This document shows positions 33,210-45,195 of a stretch of 64,000 bases of DNA, in pieces. A program made the position numbers and the translations under genes. Positions within the stretch are counted from its first letter, which is position 1. Each line of letters opens with the position of its first letter. Origin of the DNA: Mantis religiosa (lineage: Eukaryota > Arthropoda > Insecta > Mantodea > Mantidae); assembly GCA_030765055.1 (NCBI GenBank), contig CM060947.1, positions 226,448,349 through 226,512,348 of the forward strand, in the 5' to 3' direction. The notes under the pieces were generated by a model, which was given only the letters and a program-made list of their open reading frames with translations, made no database searches and was not told where the DNA came from.

Positions 33210-34400
33210 ACATAACCCCCCCCCCCCAATTGCATGCCAGTAGAACTCTCAAGTCTTTGCCAAAGGTTTTACAAGCAGTTATTTAGCACTGTTATTCCGC
33301 AGAAAACCCCGTGCCTTAATTTTTTATTTATGAATGAGGTGAGGCTATGTGAAGATATCAAATATTTGAGTAATTGTTGTCAGCATTCAGTCACTTCTTA
33401 GCTTACACAGTGGACATACCTTTGCATTTAATCTTAACGTAAATGTGTTATCACATAAGGTGCTCAAAACATCAAAAACGGCAAAAGAAAACTTTACATA
33501 GAAGTTCGTGGACAGCGCACATGTTCGCCACGTGGGAATAAAATAGCGCGACTATTCCCTCCGATCAAGTCACCGGCGGAGTAATACATTTTCTCATTTT
33601 GTTTACATCTCCCCATAAAGTAAGGACGGTGCCGGTTTTTTTTTTTTTTTTTTTTTATTATTCTTTTCTTTTTCTCTTTAATATCAATCGAATTCTGGTA
33701 GATCGGGAGGACTGTCGGCCTGGGGAAATATTACTGATGAGTGGATACGTAATAAAAAATGTTCTCTGCCGATTTTCTGGGTATTTCAGGACCGGGAAAG
33801 GTAACTTTCTTAACAGAAAATGAATTACCACGGTCAGCTAAAGTACCCTGAACACATCGACAGATTCTTTCGCTTAGAAGAGTAGTAGAGAACAGAACAA
33901 GTAAGGTAGTTCTGTTTTTCTAACACTTGCAACAAAAAGTTGAAGTTTCTCGCCAGTCATAGTTTTCTGTCCCTTTCACCTTGAAATGTAACAGAAAAAG
34001 AAGGGGGAGTGGCTTGGACCCTGCATTTGCCGGTACTTGCGGCTCAGTACGTCCCCTATCACGGTACAGAATGCGGTCGGTCGCTGAACCAAAACAAAAC
34101 ACTGTGCAGTACATTGTCTGCATACTGGCAAAACTACTAAGTAAACTATTTTTGTCACACGCAAGTGAAAGCATGATAACGAAAGCTTGGTTTGCTTCAG
34201 AAAGAAGCAAGTTTACTTAATAGATCACAGTCATAGGTTGGAACCGTGAAGTCCTCGACAAAATATTGTTTCAAGCCGAGCTTCCGCTCTTGGAATACGT
34301 GTCAGGCCTTCTGGCATTTCCTTTTGTTTCATTGACCCTGTGAGTGTTTACGAAATGTAAACCATTTCTCTTTCTTTACCACTTACCAAAAGAAAGTGGA
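33210..34400. other. Stretch without recognised gene
   Basis: It contains a C11 run near 33217 and a T22 run near 33635. The opposing ORFs at 33920-34220 mirror each other and show no family features. Confidence 0.4.
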
Positions 34401-34505
34401 GAAAGTACTGCATTCCACCCAAAATATGATTAGGAGATTTTTGCGGAAATACACATTTTGGGGCTTCTGAATTTTAAAAATAGTATGTATTGCACATTCA
34501 TGGCT
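34400..34505 (+). repeat. Interspersed repeat R1, partial copy
   Basis: The words gcattccacccaaaat and tttttgcggaaatacacat match the starts of the copies at 31474 and 39410. Confidence 0.45.
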
Positions 34506-34961
34506 ATTCCTGTACAAACAATTCTTACAAACATTTATTGCTCTATTTGCTTCATGTTAATCTAGATGAACAGTTTTATTCCTAATTTTCTTGTAGATAC
34601 AAGAGAATATGTGAGTACAATAGGCTATAAGCGATAGGCAAATCTTTTAAGAGATGGTCGCTATGCGATGCCTTTGAAATCCCTTTCACTTGTATGGCCA
34701 AAAGATAAAAATGTTTAAACTTTTTCGACATCGTTCGATGTTTTAACATCATTTAATGTAAACGTTAATACTTTAGGGTAACAGAAATCAAGCGGTAGAA
34801 TGCCTTTTAAGGGAATGCGTATTATTAAACTGACAGCATGTATGAAAGAAGCGAAAGAAGATCAACGAATAAATAATGAGATAACGAACACTTTCAGCAA
34901 TTTGTGCTGTTTTTAAAAGTATGCACTATGAACGATAGCAAGCACAAAGATGTAACACTTT

Positions 34962-35463
<502 letters not shown>

Positions 35464-35663
35464 TATATCAACTTACAACGCTGAAAATGTGGATCTCTTT
35501 AACAGAAGAGAAGAGAAAAATCACATTGCGGAGTTGTTTAATGTAATACAATTCAGTATGTAACAATATTGTTCAGATAAAAATTATATAAAATGTGTTG
35601 CATGTGGAATACATTTATAACAAATGAGCTCAGGTTACTCTCGGGAAGCAAGCTAGGTGAAAG

Positions 35664-35712
35664 GACGATTAGCAATCGACGTTTCGGGAGTGTGCATCTC
35701 TCCCATCATCAG
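35664..35712 (-). ncRNA. Hammerhead ribozyme-like motif in PLE family 2 (main copy tail)
   Basis: Minus strand: CTGATGA, then stem II GGGAG/CTCCC with a 9-nt loop, GAAA, then stem III ACG/CGT and a GTC cleavage-type triplet. This is the conserved hammerhead core order. One base (T) is unpaired at the base of stem II, and I cannot find a local stem I, so activity is uncertain. Hammerhead motifs are known in PLE terminal regions. Confidence 0.6.
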
Positions 35713-36009
35713 AATATTTTTTAAATGTTATGACCACAAATAAATCACTGGCTATAACACAAATATAAGCAAAGACTAAACATTATCAAAGTTCGCAGTA
35801 CTGAACAAGAGACTGTTTTCAGTGAATTAAATGTCAGGTCAGGAGATGGCGTGAGTATAGAAAATTAATTGGGTCAAAGAAACGTAACTACTTAACTTGA
35901 TTATCAAGCTGTATTTAGCCTTGCCTCTTAAGTCGACGGATTTCCATTTTAAGGCCGGTTTCCAAGAGGAGCTGAACTGAAATCCAGCATCACGATTAAG
36001 CGTACTCCT

Positions 36010-36620
36010 CTAAGAGGATATGGCCAAAGCGTCCTTAACTCTCCGCTCCCAGTAACTGTTGCATTTTGCCAAGATGGTCGCCTCCCGAAAATTGGCTCTA
36101 TGGTCGTTATCAAAACAATGCTCTGCCAGCCCAGACTTCTCAGGTTGCATTAAACGAATGCTCCGTTCATGTTCGATTATTCTGGTAGCGATGGTCCTTC
36201 CGGTTTGTCCTATATACGGTGTCGCATATTCACAGGGAATGCGGTACACTCCCGAAACTTGGAAGTCCAGTTTGTCTTTCACTGGTCTCAACAGATGTTT
36301 AATCTTCGGAGGTGGCTTGTGGATGGTCCTGATGTATTTGGCGAGAATTCTGCTGATTCTGCCGGATAGATTGCCGGTAAACGGAATGCAGGCTGTAGCG
36401 GTAGGCTTATCTGACGCTTGCTGTATTACAGGTTTCCCTTTCCTAGCTTTGGTGATCGAGGCTTCAACGTCATATTCGGAGTAGCCGTTTTAGTCTCAGG
36501 TGCTGTAATTCCTGTTTTAAGTAGTTGGGATCAGAGATATGCAACGCTCTCTGGGCCAGTGTATTGAGAACTCCCAGTCGTTGAGACTTATGATGAAAAC
36601 TATGAGCGTTCAGATAAATA
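36010..36620 (-). pseudogene. PLE reverse transcriptase C-terminus plus GIY-YIG endonuclease
   Basis: Minus strand from 36620: YLNAHSFHHKSQRLGVLNTL, AQRALHISDPNYLKQELQHL, then a frameshift near 36490. NGYSEYDVEASITKARK, LSGRISRILAKYIRTIHKPP and the GIY-YIG core SGVYRIPCEYATPYIGQTGR follow, then GLAEHCFDNDHR. The last frame ends at a stop at 36010. The order (thumb region, linker, GIY-YIG) is exactly that of Penelope-like proteins. The catalytic reverse transcriptase motifs are truncated away. Confidence 0.85.
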
Positions 36621-36634
36621 AATTAATAACTTTT

Positions 36635-36683
36635 CTGATGATGGGAGAGATGTACACTCCCGAAACGTCGATTTCTAGTCGTC
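36635..36683 (+). ncRNA. Hammerhead ribozyme-like motif in PLE family 2 (inverted tail)
   Basis: This is the second copy of the motif: CTGATGA 36635-36641, stem II 36643-36647 with 36657-36661, GAAA 36662-36665, stem III 36665-36667 with 36680-36682, and C at 36683. It begins almost exactly at the junction with the main copy, so any stem I strand upstream is lost. Confidence 0.58.
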
Positions 36684-36765
36684 TTTTCACCTGACTTGCT
36701 TCCCGAGAACAGCTTGAGTATATTCGTCGCCAGGAAAGCTTCAGGTCTTATTTTGTAACAAATGA

Positions 36766-37466
36766 ATTATCATAGAGCGTGCTTAGCACGATATAAACAT
36801 TAGAAAGTTATGCTTAATCAACAAACATTATCTCCTACATGCTCTTTGATATCGTCCTGGCATATTATAATATACACTCCAAATGATATCTTCTCATAAA
36901 GAATGACACATTTAAATCTGTGGTAAGGGCTGCCCAAAATGTAATTGACCTGAGTGGTTTAAGGATTTTAATTTCCCAATTTAATATTAAGTTTGAGTAA
37001 GCATTATAATGTCTGTCCACCACAAAATGGCAAGTGGGGGATGTAGAGGGAGAGAGATTTGAACTGTTTATCTGCTCTGGTAGTGGATCTGTTTACTACG
37101 AAATGAGGATATGAGTCACCCATACTACCAGATCTAATGCTCGTTTCAGTAATTGCAGTGGTAGCCATTATGTACGTGTGATTTATGTGATACCACTATG
37201 TACTTTACTTCAATCTAGCATCCTTATATGTGGAAGGGAACCACAAATACAGCAAAAGTGATTGTCTTAACACATTCCTCAGCCTTGCTTTCTTGTGTTG
37301 AGCAGACAGTATGCTCTGATGTGCTTCTCAGTGCTCTCCCTATGTTCTTTATGTCGAGCATTAAGTGAAATTTGAAGGGATTGCTTGTCCTTTGCTTCCC
37401 TGAATCATTTAGTGATTTTATTTTCATATCGTCAGTGTTATTAAGCTTTGTAGCAATATGCCCTGT
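36766..37466. other. Stretch without recognised gene
   Basis: I see no supported feature. Confidence 0.45.
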
Positions 37467-37478
37467 TCATTCTTTGAA

Positions 37479-37672
37479 ATGTAGTGTTTAACGCCCGCTT
37501 TTACTACATAGGCACCGCAGGTGATGACACCGGTGGAATGAGATGGCGGGGGAAACCCGCCCCAACTCCGTGTTGTCCACCACAAATCTCACTTTGCGGT
37601 CGCCTGGGATCGAACCCGGGCCGCCTTGGTGAGAGCCAAGCGGTCTAACCACTGAGCCACGGCGTGGCCACA
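37479..37672 (-). mobile_element. SINE family 2
   Basis: A 12-bp duplication tcattctttgaa (37467-37478 and 37673-37684) flanks it. Minus strand head: cacgccgtggctcagtggtt and B box gggttcgatccc. Compared with the copies at 20997 and 59459 it lacks about 45 bp in the middle. Confidence 0.92.
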
Positions 37673-37684
37673 TCATTCTTTGAA

Positions 37685-38080
37685 GGATAGTTTGTTATAA
37701 ATATTATTGAAGACATCCAACCGGTTACCTTTATATTTCACTTAATATGAAGATATCTTAAATATAAGATATTTTAATACAGTGAAGCCCAAAACATACA
37801 CCCTTTGGCCCCCCCCCCCCCCAAAAAACCAAGCGTATACTTTTCTAAGCTCGTGTCCACGGTCGGTTTACAATGACGCCACAGAACGCATCTCTTTAGC
37901 TTCGTCCTAATGAACCCTCTCATAATTATAATAATAAAATAATAATGATAATAATGAGAATGTTCACACATTGTGTATTGTTTCATATTTCGTGCATACC
38001 CATGTAGGGAATCCTTGCTCTTTTCGCACCTGTAACGTCTCATAATTGACTCAAATAATTGAGTCTCCTTTACTAAACGT
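37685..38080. other. Stretch without recognised gene
   Basis: A C14 run near 37810 and short AT runs are the only features. Confidence 0.45.
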
Positions 38081-38084
38081 TCAC

Positions 38085-38150
38085 AGATAGCCGAGCGGTT
38101 ACAAACAAGTATGTAGGAGGTAGACCAAAGGTTCCAATCCCAGATATTTT
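38085..38150 (+). mobile_element. tRNA-like head (Ser/Leu type), SINE-like
   Basis: The A box tagccgagcggtta and B box ggttccaatccc have normal spacing. The acceptor stem does not pair, so it is a repeat head rather than a tRNA gene. A similar head in the opposite orientation is at 38640-38720. Confidence 0.5.
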
Positions 38151-38639
38151 TATTGTAAAAATACGAAATGTGTATACGGACATTGTAATGTAGCTCCCGA
38201 TTTCTAAGGTTTACTTGATATGGTATTTATGCTCACACATAAAAACTGGAAACTCTACTCTGTTTTTAAACTAACTTAAATAAATGTATTATTCCTAAAT
38301 TTAAAATCAAATGAAAATGGAAATGGTATGTAAACCCTCTGCTTCTATTACTGCCTTTATTCTACGGGGAATGGATGAGAACAAATGCCTTATGAAATTT
38401 TCTGAGAGGATACTTCATATAATATGCCAGTACCATTCATAACAGATGAATGAGCCCGAGTGTTTACACAACCAATATTTAGGTAATTTTCTAATAGCAT
38501 TGCATTTATTTTAAAAACTACAATATTGTTATTTGCAATTTTATATATGAATGTATTTAAAATATTATGTTTTATCTTCTGCAAGAAAATCGTAAGGCAT
38601 TGTTATTAAAGTAACAACAATAAAAGTAAACATGCACAT

Positions 38640-38720
38640 CAAGGATTCGAAGTCATGTTGTTCCACTGACGAGGTCCATGCGTTTACCGCTCGACTATCG
38701 TGCATACGGCCAAGCCGCAA
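38640..38720 (-). mobile_element. tRNA-like head (Ser/Leu type), opposite orientation
   Basis: Minus strand: A box tagtcgagcggtaaacgc and B box gacttcgaatcctt. With the head at 38085 it encloses about 490 bp of AT-rich DNA without coding potential. The two may form one inverted-repeat element. Confidence 0.45.
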
Positions 38721-38794
38721 AGCAACTCCGTATCTATCGCTTACGTTTGAAATGAAGCCAGGGTGGTATCAAAGCGTATACTGGAAACATTAAT

Positions 38795-38935
38795 TGTTCT
38801 TTCACACTAGTCGTGTGTAGACCGAAGTATGCAAACGTATAGTCAGACTGAAAACTTCAATGCCATAGCCGGGATTCAAATCATTGAACTTTTCAATCTG
38901 ACTCTACCTTTCCAAAGCGTATATCGTGAATGCAG
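38795..38935. mobile_element. Short copy of the TIR/tRNA-like element
   Basis: The left end attgttctttcacactag and right part aatctgactctacct match the terminal inverted repeats of 43892-44158. The centre keeps only the B-box side (gccgggattcaaat). Confidence 0.55.
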
Positions 38936-39409
38936 CGAATACTTTCGATGTTTTCCGAAACTTTGTTTCTAGCAAATGCACATTTGTTTTGAGGGCGAGG
39001 GGTCAAACGGTGTGTATTTCCGATTAAATATTGCCATCGAATTTTTCGTTGGAACACAATACTATTTAATTAATGTAGAACAAACTAATAGCCACGCCAC
39101 TGTCGAAAGCAATAACATTGTTTTCTTGACTGCAGCTCGCGACTCTTAGTTCATACGATATTTGGAAATGTTACACTCAGCGGAAAATATTGTTAGCGTC
39201 CCTGACGACTGATCCAATATTTACTGAAAGTGTCCACTAATAGCTGCTTCTTAAGAAGCCTGTTACGGTCGGTTGCCAGTCTTCTCAACGTAACACAGAG
39301 AAAGCAAGAGTGAACTTGGTCGTTCAACTGCAACATTTGATTTAATAACTTTCCTAGATTCAACTGAATCCTGGTCGTTTAAGAGAGCTTTTAATTAGTG
39401 TAACACTAA

Positions 39410-39770
39410 CTACATTCCACCAAAAGTTCACTACCCAGATTTCTCCGGAATTACCTACAGGTTTTGTTATTCTTGAATCCGAAAAAAGAAAGAACTTTTA
39501 GAAAAAAATTAAATGCCAAACTTCTATTTAAATTCAGCATCTTCAAAGGATGACATATAAAATGTTTCCAAAAAATATCCATACCTAAATCTATTCTTTG
39601 CATAGAACATTTAAAAAGAAGTATTTTTTAAATTAATATTTCATACATTTAAAGATATTTTCATGACAAATTAATTGGATATCTGGAATTTTCTGGGAAT
39701 AGCCTTTGAATTCATGTTCATTCTGAATGACTTTTTCGTAAAATCCTATCACACACAAATGTATGTCTCG
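39410..39770 (+). repeat. Unclassified interspersed repeat R1
   Basis: It starts acattccaccaaaagttc and ends near ttcattctgaatgacttttt, matching 31474-32190 without its SINE. Confidence 0.5.
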
Positions 39771-39924
39771 TTGAGGCATACAATTTATTTTTCTTAATTT
39801 TTTATTACCTATTATTATTGTTTCAATTTACAGTTGTGCTCTCCATATGCTGCAGTAACAAATGGTAGAAGGATCAAGTCTATGACAGTTTCAGGGTTTC
39901 ACTATAGGGACAAGCACTCACTTT

Positions 39925-40500
39925 CTATCGGGATGGCTCAGGCGGTCTCTGGGACCCGCATTAGGGAGGTCCAGGTTCGATTCCGGTGGCCAACCCATGG
40001 ATTTTTCGGGGGTTTTCCCGGATCGCCAGGTGAATGCTGGGTTTGGACTCCATTATCATTTCACTTCTAGTGGTTTCTTTCAGGGCAGAAGTGCGATCGG
40101 GTGTCTCGGCGTTGCATGGCAGGATGATATGCTCTTGGTAAAACTTCCTGCTTAGGTAAGACGGTCTCCGGTCTCTGAACCCGGTCTGGTGGGAACGTTT
40201 CCGAACCACAGTAGGGTGGGATGCCTGCCGGGGAATTTCAAACAAGTGTAAGGACCCTGCCCTCTACTCCTCTCACCTCATCCTTCCTTCCCGGAGCTGC
40301 TCCACTTAGTGGCATAGGTACAATAGACCAAGTTTGGACCTCCGTGCTGAAACCCCTCCGTAACGCAGTCCAGTCCAGTCTTTCGGCATAGCATTCAGCC
40401 TGTTGTGTTCGGTTGTCGCTACTTTGCTTTTGTGCCACCAGGTGGCATCATAGAGAGGAGCCCGGAACCAAGCACTGGTACTAAAGTTGCTAAATACCTT
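39925..40500 (+). mobile_element. tRNA-headed SINE, family 4
   Basis: The A-box-like ggctcaggcggt near 39935 and B box caggttcgattcc near 39972 open a GC-rich body of about 500 bp, with ttttcgggggttttcccgg shortly downstream of the head. Outer ends are not defined, and the ORFs on both strands are not coding. Confidence 0.6.
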
Positions 40501-40509
40501 GCGGCTCTT

Positions 40510-41060
40510 ATACCTTTCTTTTTCTTCGGAATATTAAATAATTGAAGTAAATAAATTGGAATCCATCTCTTAAGCAACCGTCAGCGATAGGGAAAGCGTA
40601 TTTGCTTGCTAAAATTAATTCCTGTTGCCTGCGAGACCCAGTGTAGGTATCTTGCTTTAATATTAATCTCTCATTATTTAAGAATTTATTTCATTTCGTT
40701 TCCTAGCGATGAGATTCTATAAAACTGAACTTATCCTTTGGTTAAGTATGCCTTACTTTTTCCAAAAGTCCTGTCTTAAGTAGGTTGACCAAAACAATAT
40801 TGAAGTGTAGGACTTTACACCAATATCTAGAAAACCTTGTGTAACATAGTTTCTCCTACTTCAATGGCAATAAAACATCTTATCTTATCCGTGACTTAGA
40901 GACATTCTCAATTGAGGCTATATGAATTATTCAAGCCAAGGACACACAAAATAATTAGTTATCATTACTAAATCTTAGCTCGTGAATTCTAGGACGAACG
41001 CATTCTTAAATAGCTGTTGAAAATTTATTTACAGCTTTATGTAGCAAATTGATATAATCA
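40510..41060. other. Stretch without recognised gene
   Basis: I see no supported feature. Confidence 0.45.
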
Positions 41061-41070
41061 TTCTGAAAGC

Positions 41071-41310
41071 AGCCCGCCTCGGTAGCGTAGATGGTAGCGT
41101 GTCTGCCTCACGTGCAAGAGGTCCCGAGTTCGAATCTCGGTCAGAGTGAGTTACCTAGGTTTTTGTTTCAATTTCCCTAATCCGTACAGATGAATGTCGG
41201 GTAGCTCTAAGCTCCATGGACCCCAGACTCATTTGAGCAGCATTTCACCCATTTCATTCATCGTCCGATATGACTTAACGTTGGAAGACGTAAATTATAC
41301 AAAAAAAAAA
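41071..41310 (+). mobile_element. SINE family 1
   Basis: The head agcccgcctcggtagcgtag, B box gagttcgaatctcgg at 41127-41141, the family body and an A-rich tail (A11) are all present. The duplication is unclear (taat/ttct words). Confidence 0.88.
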
Positions 41311-41639
41311 TAATTCTAAAACCAAATTGTTGGGGCACTGCAGAGGAACTTGTTTCTCTGTTCAGGTATCCAAGTGCTACATCCATCAGGGAACTTTTTA
41401 TGGTAACGACGACCTATATCTCCTTTTGCTTTATTACATGTAGGTGCGGAATGCACAGTATCAAATTATGAGAAACTTCTGGATCACTTGTTATATGATG
41501 TTCTGCCGTGTAAATTAAGGATACATCTTGCAATGCGTAAGAAAGGTTTTCTCACAGTGGCATTTTTCTAGCTTCATATACCAAGCAACTCATACAGACT
41601 GAATGATAAGCCATACTTTTGTTTAGTAAGAATGATGAT

Positions 41640-41965
41640 CTCTATAACCCATGGTATAATAGCCCAAAGTGGGCCTGAGCCTGCCAACCGGACTGCCGGC
41701 CTCACGCCTACATACTCAAGACAGAGGTGGGCGATCATCCAACCAATACGGGAAGGAGATTTGGTCAGAATCTTGGCACCTCCAGCCGGAAAGTTGACCT
41801 TTTTAAATCAGGGTTCGCTACCTAGCGTAGCTCCTCAATTTCCTCACGATGCTGAGTGAGCACCGGTCCTATACCCAGGACTTAAAATCCGTTCCTCCCA
41901 GGGTGGGATCGATCACAGGACACCAAAGTATATGCTTTAGTCCACTACGCCACGGCTCTGGACGA
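41640..41965 (-). mobile_element. SINE family 5 (tRNA-derived)
   Basis: Minus strand: head gtggcgtagtggactaaagc and B box tgatcgatccca. The body shares gaggtgggcgatcatcc and ttcctcacgatgctgagt with the copy at 48800-49115. Confidence 0.75.
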
Positions 41966-43890
41966 TGATCTTCGTACTGCATCAAAATATACTGAAATAC
42001 AAAAGTGATCTATTATGTCCTGTTACCAAGAGCGAGTCGCTGAGGTTCACTCAGCCCTAGCCGCTTAGTGCGGCTTTATCTGTCTTTGAGGACGGCATTT
42101 AGATAACAGGTCCCAAGAGGAATGGTTTTAGTGTACGAAAGAAGTTTCACTGTGCTGAACAAAAACAGAATTCGTCTCAACATTTTACCAACACCTCCAG
42201 TGATTCAGCACATTCTTCATGAAAAATACGTCAATGGAGAACAAGAATTTGTGACCTAGAAAATATATATCTACTTACATTGTGCTGCAATAGGTTTGAC
42301 CAAGCAAACCAGCCGTGTTATCACGCTTTGAGGTGGAAGTGAATGTCGTCACAATCAAAGCGTTGCGCTATTGTTTTTTACCCGTCGTAGTGTACAGCAG
42401 ACTACTTTTCCATAACCGCTGACACCTTTCTAATCCATCTGTAACAGGTGGAGTGTGCAGTACGTGAAGCGACAGTAAGTTGTCTGTGATCAGTGACAGA
42501 GGATGGCCACGCGCTGGGCGATCTACTGGACGATCTTCAGCTTCGGTTTTTGTCAACTTCAGGTTCCCAGAGATGACCCGGCATCCAATCAACTCTCCTA
42601 TTATGCCATGCATCATGCGGTAAGTGATCGGTTCCAAAATAAGGCGTGCTTCTATTTTACTGTGATTCAACAACTAAATACCTTAAAATTCGAATTTCTA
42701 AGTAATTCCTAAGCACAAATCTTTAGTTTTAAGCGGAACAACAGCCGTAGTTGTAGCAGAAATTAATAGAGGAAAATGCCCAACCCTGCCAATATCAAAT
42801 CGGATATGTTTCTGATAAATTATCTTAGAATATTATTTAAAATATAGGACTGAAATGTTTAAAGCTAATCCATTCTTAGTTCATTACATTAATCACTTTA
42901 ATGTAGCTTTGTGTGGTTCATTCAAAGAAATAGAGGCTAAACACCAACTGAAAATTTCTGCTTCCGATCGATCGGTGAACTTTAAAAATTTTAGTTGTAA
43001 CATATTGCTTCTTTTACTTACCTTGAAATTGCCTATGTTTATATTCATGTTGGTATAAATGTTGATGTACTTAAGTGAAACGATTGGTAAATTAAGATTT
43101 TTGGAAAAAAATTCAAGAATGTGTCAAACATACTTCTTACAATGCAATGAAATTTAAAATTTAGTACCAGGATTGACTAAAAGAAAGCACTAGAAATAAA
43201 TGTCCCTTAGAGAACATCTGATATATTTTGCTTCCTTTTTACATATGTTTAATATTTATATTTTGAACTTTACTAGCTCAGTGAAAGACTGAATTCAGCT
43301 TAGAAACTTAGATCAAATATTACGCGGAAGGTATCATTTGGCATATTTTAGACAGACTCCTGAAAAGTTTCAGAGTAATAATTTCAAAACTGCATCTTAA
43401 ACAGTACTTTAAGTGTTGGCAGGTATAGAATGTTGAAAATTCACTTTAAAGTTGCAAGTTGTTCTTGTTCTTGTTGGGTGAATTTAAAATGTCAAGCGAT
43501 GAGTTAATTTTCGCACATGTTACCGAAAAATCCTTGTCCTTACAACACTTAAAAGGTGATTTTGTGCCTATTTATGCTTTCATTATTCACCAATCGGTTT
43601 CCCTAATTCTAAAACGCTGATCACTTATTTTTAATAGATAACATTTCAGTGTTTATTTACTCCTTTCCTCACTCACTATTCCTCATTTGTTATGGGTAAA
43701 CCACATGGTGAAAATTACAAAAATTTATATCTGTAATTTCTCTTCTGTGCAGCTATTTTTTGATTTTCTACATTAAAGGGCCCAAATGACCTAGCTGTTG
43801 AGGGGCTCTTAAACTCCACACACTTCTTCTTTATTTTGATATATATTTTATAATTGTTCGTACAATACTTATATTAAAATACATACTTTT
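41966..43890. other. Long stretch without recognised gene
   Basis: The ORF at 42368-42673 (minus) has weak, unconvincing resemblance to transposase N-termini. The rest is AT-rich and featureless. Confidence 0.4.
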
Positions 43891-43891
43891 T

Positions 43892-44158
43892 GGAAATTGA
43901 TTGTTCTTTCACACTAGCCGTGCGTAGGTCGCACTATGAAAGAGTAGAGCCAAACTGAAAAATTCGCAAAACCAGTCAGTTGGAGAATTTAATATCATAT
44001 CGGCCACGTTGGCCATAGTAGCTCAATGGTTAGAGCGGCTGGACAGAGATCAGAAGATCCGTGGTTCAAATCCCGGCTATGACATTGAATTTTTCAGTCT
44101 GGCTCTACCCTTTCATAGTGCGTCCTACACGGTTAGTGTGAAAGAACAATTAATTTCC
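43892..44158 (+). mobile_element. TIR element carrying a tRNA-like core
   Basis: Terminal inverted repeats of about 70 bp (ggaaattgattgttctttca at the left, complemented at the right end) enclose a tRNA-like sequence. That core has A box tagctcaatggttagagc and B box gtggttcaaatcccgg. The combination of long TIRs with a pol III-type core is unusual. Partial relatives lie at 7083 and 38795. Confidence 0.65.
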
Positions 44159-44650
44159 ATTAATTGTACCTAATAGTGGACCGAACTATAAAGCCCGGGC
44201 CTTAAAGTACTTACAGCATAGTAAGTCGCCATCAAGGTAGTTGTCCCATGTTTTTATGAGAACTCCTAAGTGGTTTACCGGGAGAAACACGAGTCAGTTG
44301 GAGAATTTAATATAATATCGGCACGTTGGCCATAGTAGCTCAATGGTTAGAGCGGCTGGATGTGAAAGAACAATTAATTTCCATTAATTGTACCTAATAG
44401 TGGACCGAACTATAAAGCCCAGGCCTTAAAGTACTTACAGCATAGTAAGTCGCCATCAAGGTAGTTGTCCCATGTTTTTATGAGAACTCCTAAGTGGTTT
44501 ACCGGGAGAGTCAGTTGGAGAATTTAATATAATATCGGCACGTTGGCCATAGTAGCTCAATGGTTAGAGCGGCTGGACGGAGACCAGAAGATCCGTAGTT
44601 CAAAGCCCGGATATGGCATTGAATATTTCAGTCTGGCTCTACCCTTTCAT
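43975..44650 (+). repeat. Local tandem repeat on the tRNA-like unit (3 units)
   Basis: Units start with gtcagttggagaatttaat at 43975, 44293 and 44510. Unit 1 is 318 bp. Unit 2 is 217 bp and lacks about 100 bp covering the B box and right TIR. Unit 3 regains the B-box region and stops near 44650. The spacer words ggaccgaactataaagccc and tggtttaccgggaga are shared by units 1 and 2. Confidence 0.85.
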
Positions 44651-44659
44651 ACATACATT

Positions 44660-45195
44660 CTAATGATACATGTGTCTAATATTTTGTGAAGTGAACTTGG
44701 CAGAATTTCACGTAAGAAAAAAGATCTACCGAGCTTTGTATCACAAAGGTATAATTTAGTTGACTTTTAAGGAAAGTTTTGCTCTACAAATTTTATTGGT
44801 CCTGCTGTTAAGTGTGGTAGATATTATGGGCTGAAGTGCCAGTTTTTCTACTTTTGAAAATTGATTTTCTGCTGTAGATGACCCTCGTTCCCATAAACTA
44901 CCGAGGATAGCTTCATTAACTTTTAATGCACTATAAACAACATTTAAATGCCGTTGTAGATCCTCTTGAATGTTAATAACATGGTTGGATAAACTAAAAC
45001 AAATAACCGTTAGTACATCTTAGTCAAAAGAGTTTATGACAAAAACTAGTTCTATCTTTGTAATTTGCAATTTATTTCTCATCTTTCCTTTTACATCATT
45101 AAATGGAAATACAAAATCAAGATTGCAATTATAAAATCCATACTGGAAAATGTCATATATTCCTAAATCCTTAAAATCTTACCATGAATTAATAA
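44660..45195. other. Stretch without recognised gene
   Basis: I see no supported feature. Confidence 0.4.

Larger units (their letters stand above)
35628..36755 (-). mobile_element. Penelope-like element, family 2, with inverted tail
   Basis: It is flanked by a 10-bp duplication taacaaatga (35618-35627 and 36756-36765). The main copy runs on the minus strand from about 36622 to 35628. A second, plus-strand 3' tail (about 36630-36755) is joined head-to-head at its 5' end. Both tails carry the hammerhead-like motif. This repeats the family 1 architecture with unrelated sequence. Confidence 0.85.

Noticed and set aside
33920..34220. Overlapping ORFs on both strands
   Set aside because: They have no family features, and opposing open frames in GC-richer DNA are expected by chance.
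36059..36484. 141-residue plus-strand ORF
   Set aside because: It is the shadow of the minus-strand GIY-YIG coding region.
42368..42673. Possible transposase N-terminus on the minus strand
   Set aside because: Resemblance is limited to a few residues (RPVDRPARGHPLS), with no TIR and no catalytic part.
44015..44085. Candidate functional tRNA gene
   Set aside because: The A and B boxes are good, but the acceptor stem is not convincing and the sequence is repeated within a mobile element.
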